Origin: Pseudeuparius sepicola | Taxonomy: Eukaryota > Arthropoda > Insecta > Coleoptera > Anthribidae | Direction of reading: 5' to 3' | Assembly: GCA_963920635.1 (NCBI GenBank) | Contig: OY987304.1 | Location: 29,078,365 to 29,142,364, forward strand | DNA: 64,000 bases | In this document: positions 48,666-60,685 of the stretch, piece by piece | How positions within the stretch are numbered: the first letter of the stretch is position 1 | Layout: each line of letters starts with the position of its first letter | Program-made: the position numbers and the translations under genes | The notes under the pieces: generated by a model | The model's database searches: none | Told to the model about the DNA's origin: nothing | What the model saw: the letters and a program-made list of their open reading frames with translations, nothing else

Positions 48666-49880
48666 TTACTTTGCAGCGGTATCTGCTAGACCTGTGCCAC
48701 TTGCTCCTAAAATATCGACGTGAAAAAAGGGCCTCGGGCGTGGAGAAATTACCGGCAAACCATCACCCACACAGCAGAAATCCACAGAAGATGCGTTACA
48801 GTTGGGGCAGTTCGACCTGATATACCCTGGCTTTCCACACCCATAACACTTCATAAGTGACGCGGTTGTCGCAGAAGCTATTTGATCTGAAGGCTTTTGA
48901 ACCACTGGTGCCGTAGTTGACCTTGGAGTAGTTCGTTGGGCAGTAGCAGGTTCGGTTACAGCTGCGGCAGCGTTCTGTGCAGCTAGTTTACGGCACTGCT
49001 CTCTGCTATGACCTGAATATTTACAGAAACTACATGTAATACGCTTCGAGTTGTCGCGTGTAGCGTCGTTGTTAGAAATGTTTACTTTTTGCTCAAAACG
49101 ATCAGCGAAGGTTTCTTCAACTAAGCGACAATCTTTTAGTAAATCGTTAAAATTTTTAATTTTATCACGAGACAGTTTTTCGCGAACGCGCCTATTCAAA
49201 AGTCCGTAAACCATGTCGATTTGAACAGTCTCTGTTAAAGTGCCTGGCGGCAATTGTGCTAGTAAAGCGCGTGCTTGACATATAAAAGTATCGGAAGGAG
49301 TCTTTAAGTCCTGCTCACGCGAAAAAAGTTCACGATACAATTTGTACGGAGGCTTCTTTGGACCAAAAGTAGAGCGCAATAACTCAATGGCGTTGTTCCA
49401 GTCCGTTACAGAGTCTTTTACACCTTGCCACCACGTAGCAGCAAAATCGTCCAATAACATTGACAAACCGCGTAGTGCGTTTTGTGCAGAAACACCGGTA
49501 CAGTCTTTGTATATCTCGACAGCGTCTATAAAAGCGTTAACATCACTAGATTTTGAACCGTCAAAACGAGAAGGACACGACGCAAAGTTCCCATCTTTTG
49601 TTTGGTTATTCGAAATTCTGGACAGGAGCGCTTCAAACTGTGCAGAAGTGAGTGTTACACTCGGTGTTACACTTTCGTTGGGCATGTTGCAGTCCAAATT
49701 TGTCACACGCTTGCTTCTTAGACAGTAGTTGTGCATAAATACTTGTGAAAGCATGCAAAACTCACCAGAATTCGGCGTTTTGTAATTTTTTTTGTAAACC
49801 TGTGTCCCGCGCGCACTCCTGTGTGCTGCGACAGCGTTTGGTGGGGCTCTTCGTTGGTGAAGAATAGTAAAAAGTTGCAC
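48666..49880 (-). CDS. gag: Gag and start of protease of the Ty3/gypsy element
   Basis: An open frame of 404 codons; the real start may be the internal methionine MHNYCLRSKR or MPNESVTPSV. The capsid-like region includes CPSRFDGSKSSDVNAFIDAV and SREQDLKTPSDTFICQARALL. Two knuckles follow: CSFCKYSGHSREQC (CCHC) and CYGCGKPGYIRSNC, where Tyr takes the His position. The end, VDILGASGTGLADTAAK, is the beginning of the protease, so gag and protease share a frame until the TAA at 48666-48668, after which the pol frame continues. Confidence 0.85.
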   Translation of the reverse strand: MQLFTILHQRRAPPNAVAAHRSARGTQVYKKNYKTPNSGEFCMLSQVFMHNYCLRSKRVTNLDCNMPNESVTPSVTLTSAQFEALLSRISNNQTKDGNFASCPSRFDGSKSSDVNAFIDAVEIYKDCTGVSAQNALRGLSMLLDDFAATWWQGVKDSVTDWNNAIELLRSTFGPKKPPYKLYRELFSREQDLKTPSDTFICQARALLAQLPPGTLTETVQIDMVYGLLNRRVREKLSRDKIKNFNDLLKDCRLVEETFADRFEQKVNISNNDATRDNSKRITCSFCKYSGHSREQCRKLAAQNAAAAVTEPATAQRTTPRSTTAPVVQKPSDQIASATTASLMKCYGCGKPGYIRSNCPNCNASSVDFCCVGDGLPVISPRPRPFFHVDILGASGTGLADTAAK

Positions 49881-50138
49881 TGTTTGTAAAACACGCGGCG
49901 ACTTTGGCTAAAATCGTGCGGCAATGTTTGTACCTATAAGCGCGAGACCGAATAAATTTTCGTAGAATTCCAACCACTAATAATCAGATGTTCCACAAAA
50001 TGTTTATACCGGCCGTTTCGACGTGTTTTCCGTTGGCGGCGAGTTGAGAAACTTCGCGCGGCGCGACTCGGATTTATTTACATCGAAATGCAATGGCTTG
50101 TCCCGGATTTCTCACTGTCCGCGATGCTTCACGATAGG

Positions 50139-50155
50139 CCACGAGTTGGACGCCA
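50139..50155 (-). other. Primer binding site, tRNA-Lys type
   Basis: Two bases after the 5' LTR the sense strand reads TGGCGTCCAACTCGTGG, close to TGGCGCCCAACGTGGGG, the complement of the tRNA-Lys(CUU) 3' end. Confidence 0.6.
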
Positions 50156-50157
50156 GT

Positions 50158-50429
50158 TATAAGAGGGCAGGAGCAACTAATACACATTAGTTGGACCGAC
50201 ACATCTTTATTTTTATGGGTACATATCGGTGAGAGCGACATTTATTCGCGAACACGAGATTCTTCTGCCGCCAAGACGCGAACTCTCTCGGAATGACAGC
50301 TCCCACAAAAACACAAAACACTCGCGCACACACCTATGGTGGTGCACCGAGTAGATCGGGCGACGTGCTTCCGGATCCGAACAGGCGGCCTGTAGCGCAG
50401 TCTAGTAGGTAAGTGAATGGGATGTTATA
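50158..50429 (-). repeat. 5' LTR of the Ty3/gypsy element
   Basis: 272 bp; differs from the 3' LTR at about three sites near its 5' third in sense orientation. Confidence 0.93.
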
Positions 50430-50433
50430 CGAT

Positions 50434-53014
50434 CCATTTTAGCCTTATATTTGGACCTACAGGAAAAAATAATGATAAAATAAGTAAACTTATTAAATTA
50501 AAATTTACCAAAAAAAAAAACAAAAACTTTATTCAGGACTCTCTGCAACATTTTTGCTTTTTTTACAAAATTGGTTAGTTAGACAAATGCAGAAATAGTA
50601 TGATGCTCCTTTATGGGGAATGCCTGCAGAATTCCAATCAAGCTACCTGTCGGCAGGTAGCGAAACTAAGAGAGCGGGTCTCGTGCGAAAACTTCAATAA
50701 TATCCAAACCTTCAAATATCCAAACCAAAATACTTTAAGAGGGAAACGGGAAAAAAATATCCCGAAAAGTCCCAAGAAACCCAAACACCCAATATGTGCG
50801 ATTAGTGAGGCGGAGACTGAGAAACGAAAGGAAAACCACAGTGCACTCTTCAGAAACTTGACAAGGACAAGGCCGACTACGACTAAACTGGTAACTGGTG
50901 TCACAGGGGAGGACCACCCCCACAGCGACGATTCTATTGCAAATATGAATCCCTATCGTCGACAAGAAAACATAACGAGAAAAAAGGACTGAGAAAAATG
51001 TGTTTGTGTTTGAAACGACCTAAGAGGAAAGTACTGTAATTTTAAGCAACTAGACTCCAAGAGATGTTGGCTAATGTTGAAGTTCTTATTTCAGAGGAAG
51101 CGGAACAGAATAACCACTTACTCTAAAGAGTATCTAGGTAGGTACAGTAAAAAGGATTATCGGTGAACTAGTTAGCGGAGAAACTAGTGCCCCAAGCGAA
51201 AGTGAATGAAGTTCATTTTATCGAAAAAAATATTGTTCTCAGTATTGTCAAGGTCCACGAAATCATGTAAGCTCCTAGTTGAGTAGGTACTTTATAAAGC
51301 ATCCAAAAATCAAGAAGCCGTTTCATTTATTTTTCTCATTGGTATTTATCGCTTAAGGTGTCTAAGGCCAAAACTAACCGTTACAAAAGGTACAACATTC
51401 GCCGAGACATTCGCCTACAATATAAATAATCGTGTACTGAAAATATTCCTAAGCTTCGTACATCTGGCAACAATTCTAACACGCACGACGGCAAGCGTCG
51501 TCTCATGCGTCATACGCGTTGGAAGCAAGTCAGTGGCAGTCGTAAATAGGGGGCCAAATAGGTAAAAATGCGGGTTAGAAAAAAATTAATTCAGGCTTTA
51601 AAAAAGTTGGATTTTTTTAATTGCGATTTCGCTTTCATGGCATTTTTCCCTACCCACCGGTTAAATTAATGTATTTATAAATAAACCACTCTGTATTACT
51701 CACCTCTATACCACGCCGTAGTTTGGGTTCTGCAGTTTTTTATACACACCGCACAGTTTTCATCAATTTTTAGATAGACGATACACAATCCAAAAATTCA
51801 CTTTCAAAGCACTGAAAATCGTACGATTTTCGTTAAAAAATGTTAACAAATACAAAATCACAACGGCAGCCGTCATTAAAATGCGTAAATAGATTGATGA
51901 AGTAGAACAAATAAGAGTGTTTTTTGGTCGGAGAATAAACCCGATATTCTCGGTAATTTTAAAGATAAATAATTATTGATGGTTCAAACACCAAACTTGT
52001 GTCGAATTGTCTGGGGAATTCGAATATGTCATCAAATTTAATAAACATGGTGTATTTTTAGTTTTTCCAACAAAATTGTGCATTTGAATTTCAACACTGA
52101 ATATTAGTAGTAAATATACAGGGAGTAACAAAAAATTTCGGTTAATATTTCTGGCTTCCGGTTTGACCGTAAGTGAGCATCACTTGGTCAGATTTTTGAG
52201 ACACCCTGTATATTTTTTTAGGTTTCGTTTGTTCCCCTCCGAGGTTATCTGTAACAATATATTTTAGCATTCCATGCAAATATGTAGGAGTAGGTAAATT
52301 TATCGTATTTGAGGAAAATCGGGATTATCGCGTTAACTCGTACAACCTTGTACCATAGTCAAACAAAACTCCGTGGAACTATGCCTGTACTATAGTTTAT
52401 AGAGGTTACTCGGGAAAAACCAATTTTTTCGAACTTTGGCTCCATTTGATGAAAGCTCTGTAATTTATATAGAGTATTGAAATTTTGAACAAAGGGTTTT
52501 GAACTATATAACCAATTCGAAGATACTATTCATTTTATTCTTAAAAAATAGGCTTATTTCGAAAAATTATAATCGAAAATGTAGAGATCTTTGAGTATAG
52601 TACCTATAGCCTGAAAAAAAGTTTTGAAACATCGGTGAATATTTAAAAAATACGGAAAGTGAAACACGCTGTATATAGATATCTGTGATACCATACAGTT
52701 ACATTGTTCGAAACTGCATTCTTCTCGAATTCGATTTTTGAGTTTTTTTTTTCATTTTGCTACATATTCTATGGTTTTCCTTGTGTTGTACCTACTCGTC
52801 TTGTGAGTAGAGAGTGGAGTATTTTAGGTGTCCGATAAGGGATATTATAGATTCTATTTTCCTTATGGAAATTTGGAAACATGAAACCGAAATTCCAACG
52901 GACTTTGTCAATTTGATAAAACTTTTACTATCCAACATATATTTACTTCATCGTAAAAGGCAATAAAATTCGAGTGGAGTGTTCTGTGCCTTCCGCATAT
53001 AAAAACCATAAATG
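50434..53014. other. Intergenic, no gene supported
   Basis: A frame at 50600-50992 has poor composition and includes a small palindrome (GCTACCTGTCGGCAGGTAGC at about 50639-50658), so I do not call it. Fragments resembling MITE ends (TACAGGGAGTAAC ... ACACCCTGTATA) occur at about 52118-52213. Confidence 0.4.
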
Positions 53015-53300
53015 AAATTTCGAACTATCGAGTCTTCCGCGAAAAAATTTAGAAGCGCATATCTGCCCAAAGCCCCAATTTTCCAGCAGTCAGCCCTTGT
53101 AACACTCCACGAGCGGAATCGCGACGGTGGCCCAGGCAAAAAGCAGGAAAGGGGACGGAAGAAAGGAGGCGGTCGTCACTCAGTCTGATAGGGGGCGATT
53201 TTTTTACTACTCCCGATGAAGTGGCATTCGATTCCTAAAGCACCCTTTTTACAAGCTTTTATTTTTTATAAAAAGGAAAGGAGGATGGCTGTGGTTTTCT
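53015..53300. repeat. Third copy of the dispersed GC-richer repeat
   Basis: Shares CCAATTTTCCAGCAGTCAG, GAGCGGAATCGCGACGG and the following GA-rich part with 35425-35700 and 37840-38110. Diverged, with no visible ends. Confidence 0.5.
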
Positions 53301-54889
53301 TTTCATATTTGCGAACAAGTAGGTATGTTGTTTGAAGTTTGTAGACAAAGTATAATTGGAATAATTTTCAACATTTGTAAAAAGAAAACCATTTGCGTGC
53401 TAAGTGTGTGTGTGTGTGTGTACGGGAAAAATTTCGTGTGATGTCCTCTACAGGGAGCAGTTTTCGATTTTTCGACTCAAAATTTCGCGTAGGGCGGCGC
53501 ACGAGTATGGACCCCAAGCCTATTGAAGGGCAACCAAATCGGGCGCAAAGTTGGTATGTGGGGGTTTTGGGGCGTCCTGATTAATGCCGTAGTGTCAGAT
53601 TTCAAATTAAAAAACCGAAATATAAAATTTGTAAACTATCCCACAATTTGATCCATGAGTGTATGTTTCTTTAAATAATCTTTCTACAACCACAAGGTTT
53701 ATCTTATCTGTGCTACAACCAAAAGAATAATGTTAATGCAAAAGTATTGAGTGATGTTTTGAAGCTGCCGAATATTATTGTCCAAAATATTTTTTTTTTG
53801 TTAAGAATTACGTACCTACCTATATAACGTTTGCAATTATTATTAAACTTTAAATGTAAAATTTTGCACTTCTAAGCACAAACCAACTTTTGCAAATAAA
53901 ATCATATTATTATATAAATCAATGCAAAGAAAGAAGCAGAGAAATATTATGCATAAGAAATGGAAATATTTATTTATATATTTATCACATTCACATTGTG
54001 AACTTATGTTGCAACTTGATGTTGTCACTTCGCTTTAATTTTATTACAAAATCTTTCACAAACATCCTCCATTTTCTGATTTGACTGCAAATCTCCGCAA
54101 AGGACAAACCAATATCAAAGACGGAAGTTTAGGAAAAAGGAAAACTAAGGCAGATTAGTATAATAATAGAAGATGGGAATCTAACATATTATGTGTGTTC
54201 TCTCTTCTGATGTTCTACGGGAATGCACAGTCACAGTAGAACCCAAAACGTCGGTCCCTGTTTTCCCTATGTTTTAAACAGTATCCCTGTAGGTTGTCTC
54301 CGATATGAACCTACTGGAATAAACGAAAGATGCGCGTGTCGCGCTCGCACCAAAGCTACCATATATGTTTGTCTTGTCTGGCCAGAGGTTAGAACTGTCG
54401 AAACTCTTTGGCTACTAACTTCTAATAGTTACCCAAGTGACATGTATAAAATTCAGCTTTTATAATAGAACGTATGTACAGTTACAATTTATTAAAGTTT
54501 ATGGGTATCTGGCAAGGGGTTGCCACGATATTAAGTGTCTGGCAATGGATGAGGTGATTTCTAATATTATTCCGAAGAAAATATAAGAAAATAACGCTTT
54601 ATGATTTGATAAATTTAAGTTGGTATTTTATACACCTTTGCTACCCGTTACCTGCCAAAGCCACGAGGACCCAAACTTCATAGTCACCCATCGTTCCTAC
54701 CTGTGTTGAAAGGATGCGAAACTTTTAGCTTTTATAAAATAAGGAAGTTCTGGCATTCACGGGCTCTTAGACTAATATAATTACCTTATAACCTGTAACA
54801 AAGACTATAAATTTAGTGTCTTTAATCACATGTAGGTATAAGGTGTTTTCTTATCAAATTAGCTGTCATTTTAACTTTTCGTATTCGTA
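53301..54889. other. Intergenic with a (TG)n microsatellite
   Basis: A short TG repeat lies at about 53405-53421. Small frames at 53393 and 54223 are not protein-like. Otherwise AT-rich sequence without a gene. Confidence 0.4.
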
Positions 54890-55060
54890 TTCAGAGGTCG
54901 AAATTCAATTAGGCTCTGGTCGGGGCCATTCCGACGCGTTGTTGCCGCAATTGCCGGTCGAAATGTGGGACGATAGGACCATGCAGGACGTGCTGACTGC
55001 TGGGCCCCTAGATAATCGCGCCCCCGGTTAAATAGATGACTTCTGTAACGCTATCTCGAG
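54890..55060. repeat. Dispersed repeat B, copy 1
   Basis: Shares ATTCAATTAG, TTGCCGCAATTGCCG, a GATAGG block and TTAAATAGATG with 63215-63360. Diverged. Confidence 0.45.
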
Positions 55061-55251
55061 GCGGTCACTTGCCGTGTTTATAGCATGGTTGTTCTAGTGT
55101 TTCACAAGACTCTTAGCTTTAAAGTTTCGAGTCTTAAGTCGAAATATTAGTTTAATATATTAATATTTCGACTTATAAGTCGGAACATTAAAGCTTCGAG
55201 TTCGACGAAAGTTTGGGTCAATAATTTCGACTTATAAGTCGAAATTTTCAA

Positions 55252-55840
55252 GTTTCAACCACAGAAAATATATTCAGAACAGAGAGCTCCTTAATGACAG
55301 CTGTCAAATGGACTCCAACCTGGACCAACACTTATAGACTACGTTTATCTCGGCGCGTTCGATCCGATTGAGAGAGGTTTGAATTCACTGGAGCGGACTC
55401 AAATAGACGGCGTAAACCGTATAGATTGAAATTCAATCAGATTTAAAATTCCAATTCAAGCCGCTATTTCCAAACAGAAGTTGGTCAGAATGTGCACCAA
55501 CCTTCTGTGGAATAAGTGTAATAAGATAATGTCCCTAGAGAGGATTGAAAACCGTAGGATTCAATACTGATGATGTAAACGCAGAATTATAAAAGATTTG
55601 ACATCACTCAATCGGATCCATTTCAATCCGATCGAGTTGTCACGAGATAAACGTAGTCATAGTGTCGGTCCAGCTCCAACTTTAAAGCTTAATATTTTCC
55701 AAATGCATTGATATTGAGATCCAAATATCATTTCGTAACAAATGCAATCTGGTTGTTTTTGGAGTCTGTAGTTGGAGTCAATTTGACAGGTATTGTTAAG
55801 GAGCTTTCTGTTGTGGAACTATATTTTCTGTGGTTTCAAC
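55252..55840. mobile_element. Nested inverted-repeat element
   Basis: Outer arms are 55252-55319 and 55771-55840 (ACCACAGAAAATATA, GAGCTCCTTAA, TGTCAAAT landmarks). A second pair, 55313-55372 and 55623-55680 (GACTACGTTTATCTCG, GATCCGATTGAG), starts exactly where the outer left arm ends. Two 14-bp palindromes CGACTTATAAGTCG sit just outside at 55169-55182 and 55228-55241. It looks like one foldback element inserted in another, or a compound foldback. Confidence 0.6.
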
Positions 55841-55942
55841 TTATATAAGTCGAAATTTTAGGAGCGGATCTAGAAAAAAGGCGAGTGTCCCTTCCAGGCC
55901 TTCGTACCTACTTTTTTGTATAGATTCAACACTTCATATTAG

Positions 55943-55974
55943 CACAGAATAAATAGCTTACTCGTTAGTCTGTG
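55943..55974. mobile_element. CACAG-end element, 32 bp, with 7-bp duplication
   Basis: CACAGAATAAATAGCTTAC ... GTCTGTG between ATATTAG copies at 55936-55942 and 55975-55981. Little more than one terminal sequence plus a short opposite end. Confidence 0.7.
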
Positions 55975-56071
55975 ATATTAGCACACAATATTATTTTTGT
56001 GAGGATAATAAAATATCGCAGGCGGCCGTCTTGTGGCCTGTACGTGCTCGCAGATTTTTATTAGGTATTAC

Positions 56072-56104
56072 CACAGAATAAATAGTGAAGCTATTTATTC
56101 TGCG
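56072..56104. mobile_element. CACAG-end element, 33 bp, with 7-bp duplication
   Basis: CACAGAATAAATAG, TGAAG, CTATTTATTCTGCG between GTATTAC copies at 56065-56071 and 56105-56111. Essentially two terminal repeats with a 5-base centre. Confidence 0.75.
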
Positions 56105-56111
56105 GTATTAC

Positions 56112-58290
56112 GAAGAGGCTACTAATAATACTTTCAAATTGCTCCAAAATCAAACTTTGAACTGCGGCAATAGCAAATATACGAATAAGGAACGCCATTG
56201 CGATCCCACGTATTCGCAGCGACCTGGCAATTTTGTACCATTACCTTTCCCTCCCTCGCCGATCAGGTCTCCTCTGGCGTACAGTAATAATTTCGTAGTA
56301 GGTCGAATTTATTTTGTCGTGCAATAGAAAACGAAGTGTCGTTTATATTCGGAATCGATGTTGTGCTATTAAACTCACTAAAGTTTTAAAATAAAATTTT
56401 CTTAATTTTATACAAACTTCAGTCTACAGAAAGATGTAACTAACTCGTAAAGGTATATTAAAAAGATATTTGAATGTCCTTCATAGACACACCTCAATGA
56501 TGTTGAATCCCAGTAAAAAGTGTTTATTATTATTAGTTATCGCATAGAAATACAATGCTGAAAGGTCCTAAAGCGACAAGCTGAAAACCATTGATAGGAT
56601 TAAAAGAGATAATTCGGGTTAAATTCCCGGATGTTGTGGTGACTGAGGGCGTGAACTAGCGCCTTTGCTTCTCCGCTTTTTGCTGAACCTTCGGCGACGG
56701 AAAATGGACGTGCGATAAGGGCGGAAATTGAAAGATTGAGAGTGTTGACGCAGAGATATACACATCAGCGTTAACGCCCCGTGGCGCCGTCACAAACGAT
56801 TTTAGCTCACGTAGAAATATGTATCCTCAAGAGAATTTGTTGGTCGAGCGAAAACATGCAATCAGAATATATGGTTTAAATGAAAGGTACTTGGAACAGC
56901 ACAAAAACCTTTCAATTTTATACGGGTGATTATTTCTCCTAATAAGTCTGGTATTTTTACCATAGTAGCAGAGCGTGGTAAATGCTATGAAATAGATGTC
57001 GCCCCGTATATCACTGTGTTCCAGGAAAGTTCATTTATATTTTACCAGGGTAGCTCGAGACCAGGCGCCTCGGCAATAAAATACGAGACAATACACTTTT
57101 TTAACCATATTAAACCGCACCTGGTATTAACAGTAAAAAGAGATGAAGGAGACAGAGATTAGAGATATTGTAGTAAAAACAAGTGACTGCATGCTTGCCT
57201 AATACAATATCACCAATACTTGCATGGGTTACCTACACTGTTCGACGGCTGGCCACTTGTGCAGTGAAATGCGTGGATAGGCGTGCCATAATTTCACAGT
57301 TAGGATATACTTACGTACCTAAATATTTATAATCGATAGGGCTTTTTAGAGACCTTTTGACAATATTATATGGTGCATTAACCTTCACGTTGTGTTTGAC
57401 GACAACCTTAAAAATGAAATATTAATATATTGCTTGTAGATTATGTATATTTTTGAAAAATGATTGACGCTTATGTATTCTTTTTGTGCTATATCAAGTT
57501 ACTTTAGAAATACTATACCTACCTTGTTTACACTTAGAAATTGATTTATTGTGTTTAGGTATTATATTTTTTTATGATGTTTAAATAAAACTTGTAGCGT
57601 TGACTGACGTAGGTATATATAAAAACTGCACGTCTGACACTTTTTTATGTTTTACAGAACATGAAGCTATATGGCAGGGAGAGGTCATATAAAATCCTCA
57701 GTCAACGCTTGTAGGCTTGTAGGATTTGACCTGAGCGTAAAAATTTCGTTTAGAGAAATAAAATTGAATAAAGGCTAAAATTTAAAAAACCATGAACAAA
57801 GGCATCAAAGGCGGAGTTGTATTTACTTTCCCATAAATTTTTCACCACCTCTATGGCGTTTATTTTTGGAGCTAGAAAAAACTTCTTATACGAAAGTAGC
57901 AAGATTTTTTCTTAACCGCCAGAATCATAGTTATTAGGTGAAACAAATATGCATCGCAAAATTAGTAAAAAAACACGTTATTTTAAATGCGACTCTCTGT
58001 ATATATTTGAATATATTATGTGTCGTGATAAGGAAGAATTTTTGATGAAAATGTTTAAATCCGGCATACGACTCTCCCATAACAGAAACTTTTGTTAATT
58101 TTTCCTATTTTTACAATTTTCGTACGTATAGGAGAACATAGTATAGCCATTATTGTCTTATGCTCAATGCAATAACTTAGCATCCGGGTGATTTTCTCCA
58201 TGTTCTTTATTATATGTTGCCTCAGCTACAGAAAGATAATTTTAAAATATTTCATTATTAAACAAAAGGAAAAAGGGAATATATCCTTAA
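56112..58290. other. Intergenic, no gene supported; possible repeat B fragment
   Basis: At about 56712-56750 CGATAAGGGCGGAAATTGAAAGATTGAGAGTGTTG resembles 63445-63478. No gene seen. Confidence 0.35.
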
Positions 58291-58292
58291 TA

Positions 58293-58412
58293 CACTGTGT
58301 CTCAGTTACGTGAGTACGCAGTACACCCTCCTACCTCCTCACTTAAGTTTGAAATTAATCAGGTTTTTTTCTTGAAATACGAGGGTGTACTCTTGAAATG
58401 TGAAACACAGTG
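58293..58412. mobile_element. TA-flanked MITE, third hairpin family
   Basis: 120 bp with TA on both sides. Ends CACTGTGT/ACACAGTG and inner inverted GTACACCCTC/GAGGGTGTAC. Confidence 0.65.
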
Positions 58413-59220
58413 TATAGGGTAGCTGGGATGAATGGCGGCACCTAAGCACTTTTGTGGATTGTGACTGATAATATGTAATAAAATATATCGGTATACATAT
58501 AGGCAAAATAAATAGAACATACATTTGAGGAACAAATCATATACCTATTATATAATTTTGAAAAAAGAAAATAATAAAATTGTTGTCACAACTTAAATCA
58601 AAGCCTGCCCACACAAAAAAATCTATGTTTAATCCGAATATAATATATATGGCTTTAACCATATCTTATTCACTCTATACAACCTACACGAATTTTGGCA
58701 CAAAACGATTTTACTATTAGTATCACTATATAGAGTATTTTTGAATACACTGCATAGTTATTTTAATTCATATGTATCATCAGTTCAATTAAATAATAAC
58801 TTTCTGTTCACAGTTTATCAAATAATATGATTAAGACGAAAAGTAATTAAATTCCATCAAAGTATAATGCTACGGATCATTTCCATCCCAGAGTATTATC
58901 TAGACAAATCTAACAACGAGGCGTTTAAAACACAATTTGCATTCTATATAACTATAAAATTTAGTCAAATGAAACAAATTTAGCTTATTGTTGATTTTAC
59001 TCTATTTAGAAGTAATTACTTAAATAATGTATAGAGTTAGTATGAAACTATGATAATTTCAATTGAATCTGAATTTTTGTTTATTTTGACTATAGAAAAG
59101 AATGAAATGATTTATTTTTAATATCATTATAGTACTTCCTACTTCCCACATTTTGAAATAAACCTAAAATATTTCACATGAATCAATTTGACTATAAGAT
59201 GGCTTTAGTATCAAATGTCA

Positions 59221-59333
59221 AGGGTGATCCACATAACATTTTACCCCCCGCCCTTAACTTCCTCTTCAATTTTTTCTTTAACTCGGAAAATAAAGAAGTT
59301 AAGGAGGGGGTACAATGTTATGTAGATCACCCT
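59221..59333. mobile_element. Hairpin MITE with AGGGTGATC ends
   Basis: 113 bp; inverted arms of about 45 bp (AGGGTGATCCACATAACATT and its near complement), with CCTTAACTTC/GAAGTTAAGG inside. No clear duplication. Confidence 0.65.
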
Positions 59334-59639
59334 GTACGTTAAAGTCACTAAATCTGAAGTTATTTTATTTTATTCAAAATATAGGTACACGCTTTTAACT
59401 TCGCTTTTAAATTTTTATGCATAATTGCATAATACTAAATACGTACAGATTAAGGTTAAGTAGTTTTTGATATTTTTTTCTAAACATACCTATATAGTAT
59501 AGTCTCAAAAGAATATTCCTGTTTTTTATAGTAAGTTGTATAAGAGTTAGTATAGGTTTGTGAATTAAAAATCATATTTGAAAGGGCTATAATATTTTAT
59601 TAAAGAAAAAATTTATATACCTATACAGTTCTGGACATT

Positions 59640-60381
59640 ATGTATAAACAAGTAGGTATATGCAAAGAACTGGAAAAAAAGGGAATTTTGAGCTGCAGCA
59701 AATCAACGTTAAGTGTAATTTTAAGGAATCTTGGATTTAAGTACAAAATAAACGATGGACGAGAATACTTAATGGAAAAGCCAGATATAGCATCAAAAAG
59801 AGTTCAATTTCTACGACAATATACATCCAATTTATTTTCAAGCTGCCCTCTAGACGTAGTGTTTTTAGACGAGTCCTGGATTTTTCAACACGGGGCGAAT
59901 ATGAGAACTTGGCACGACAACAAACCAAAATGTGTGTACAACAAAAAAGTGAATGATGGCAAAAGGTTTATAATTGTTCATGCCGGTAATAAGGACGGAT
60001 TTATTGATGGCGCTGGGCTTATATTTTCAACTAAAAATAAAAGTGCAGACTACCACGATAATATGAACGCCGAAATGTTTGAAAAAAATGGGACATCAAG
60101 TGTTAAGGCTTCCCCCATATCATTGTATATTTAATGCAATAGAATGGATATGGGCCCAATGCAAAACTTTTTTTTAATAAGAAAATTGTATCTGAGGCAA
60201 TGCATGATGATAACACGGTAATGTCTATTTGGAAAGAAGCTCTCCAGTTGTATAAAACACACCGAGAACGTTATTAAGGATTATTGGGAAAAAGAAAAGA
60301 TATTGGACGTTGACATAGACCCAATTATTATTAATTTAAATGACGATTCATATTCGGATGATAGTATTTTATATTCTGACT
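59640..60381 (+). pseudogene. DDE_3-type (Tc1/mariner-like) transposase with internal deletion
   Basis: The first part (59640-60080) has a helix-turn-helix tail (CSKSTLSVILRNLGF), the first catalytic Asp in VVFLDESWIFQHG and DYHDNMNAEMFEK. The region with the second Asp is missing. From about 60105, in another frame, come LRLPPYHCIFNAIEWIWAQC, with the catalytic Glu, and a C-terminal acidic tail (LNDDSYSDDS) ending near 60381. No TIRs were recognised close by. It cannot be active. Confidence 0.75.
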
Positions 60382-60558
60382 AAAATTAAAATTCATAACG
60401 AATTAAATGTATATTATTATTATTTATTTATTATGTATATACTGACTTCTGACTATGTAAAGTTTATTTTATGTTGATATTTAATTTGTAACTAAAAATA
60501 TAAATATATATATATTTTGCCTAACCATTACAATAATTATTTAAATACCTAAGACATA

Positions 60559-60683
60559 TAGTCCGACAAACGAAAGAAGTCCAATGAAAAACTCAGTCTA
60601 ATCGCCCATGCCTATATTAATAACATACGGATGGCTGAGTTTAGACTGAGTTTTTCTTTGGACTTCTCTTGTTTGCCGGACTG
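60559..60683. mobile_element. TA-flanked MITE, fourth hairpin family
   Basis: 125 bp with TA on both sides. Arms of about 42 bp (AGTCCGACAAACGAAAGAAG / AGTCCGGCAAACAAGAGAAG on the reverse strand) with a few mismatches, around a 40-bp loop. Confidence 0.7.
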
Positions 60684-60685
60684 TA

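Larger units (their letters stand above)
46304..50429 (-). mobile_element. Ty3/gypsy LTR retrotransposon with internal pol deletion
   Basis: 4126 bp on the minus strand. LTRs of 272 bp (46304-46575 and 50158-50429) differ at about three positions, and CGAT flanks both ends (46300-46303, 50430-50433). Contents are gag with zinc knuckles, protease, partial reverse transcriptase and integrase; there is no env. The LTRs start TATAAC and end CTTATA in sense orientation, not the usual TG...CA. Frame breaks and stops show it is inactive, though fairly young by LTR divergence. Confidence 0.95.

Noticed and set aside
46304..50429. Env gene in the Ty3/gypsy element
   Set aside because: The integrase frame runs directly into the polypurine tract and LTR, leaving no room.
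50600..50992. 130-codon plus-strand frame next to the Ty3/gypsy element
   Set aside because: It has no family resemblance and overlaps a palindrome and an equally long antisense frame; probably chance.
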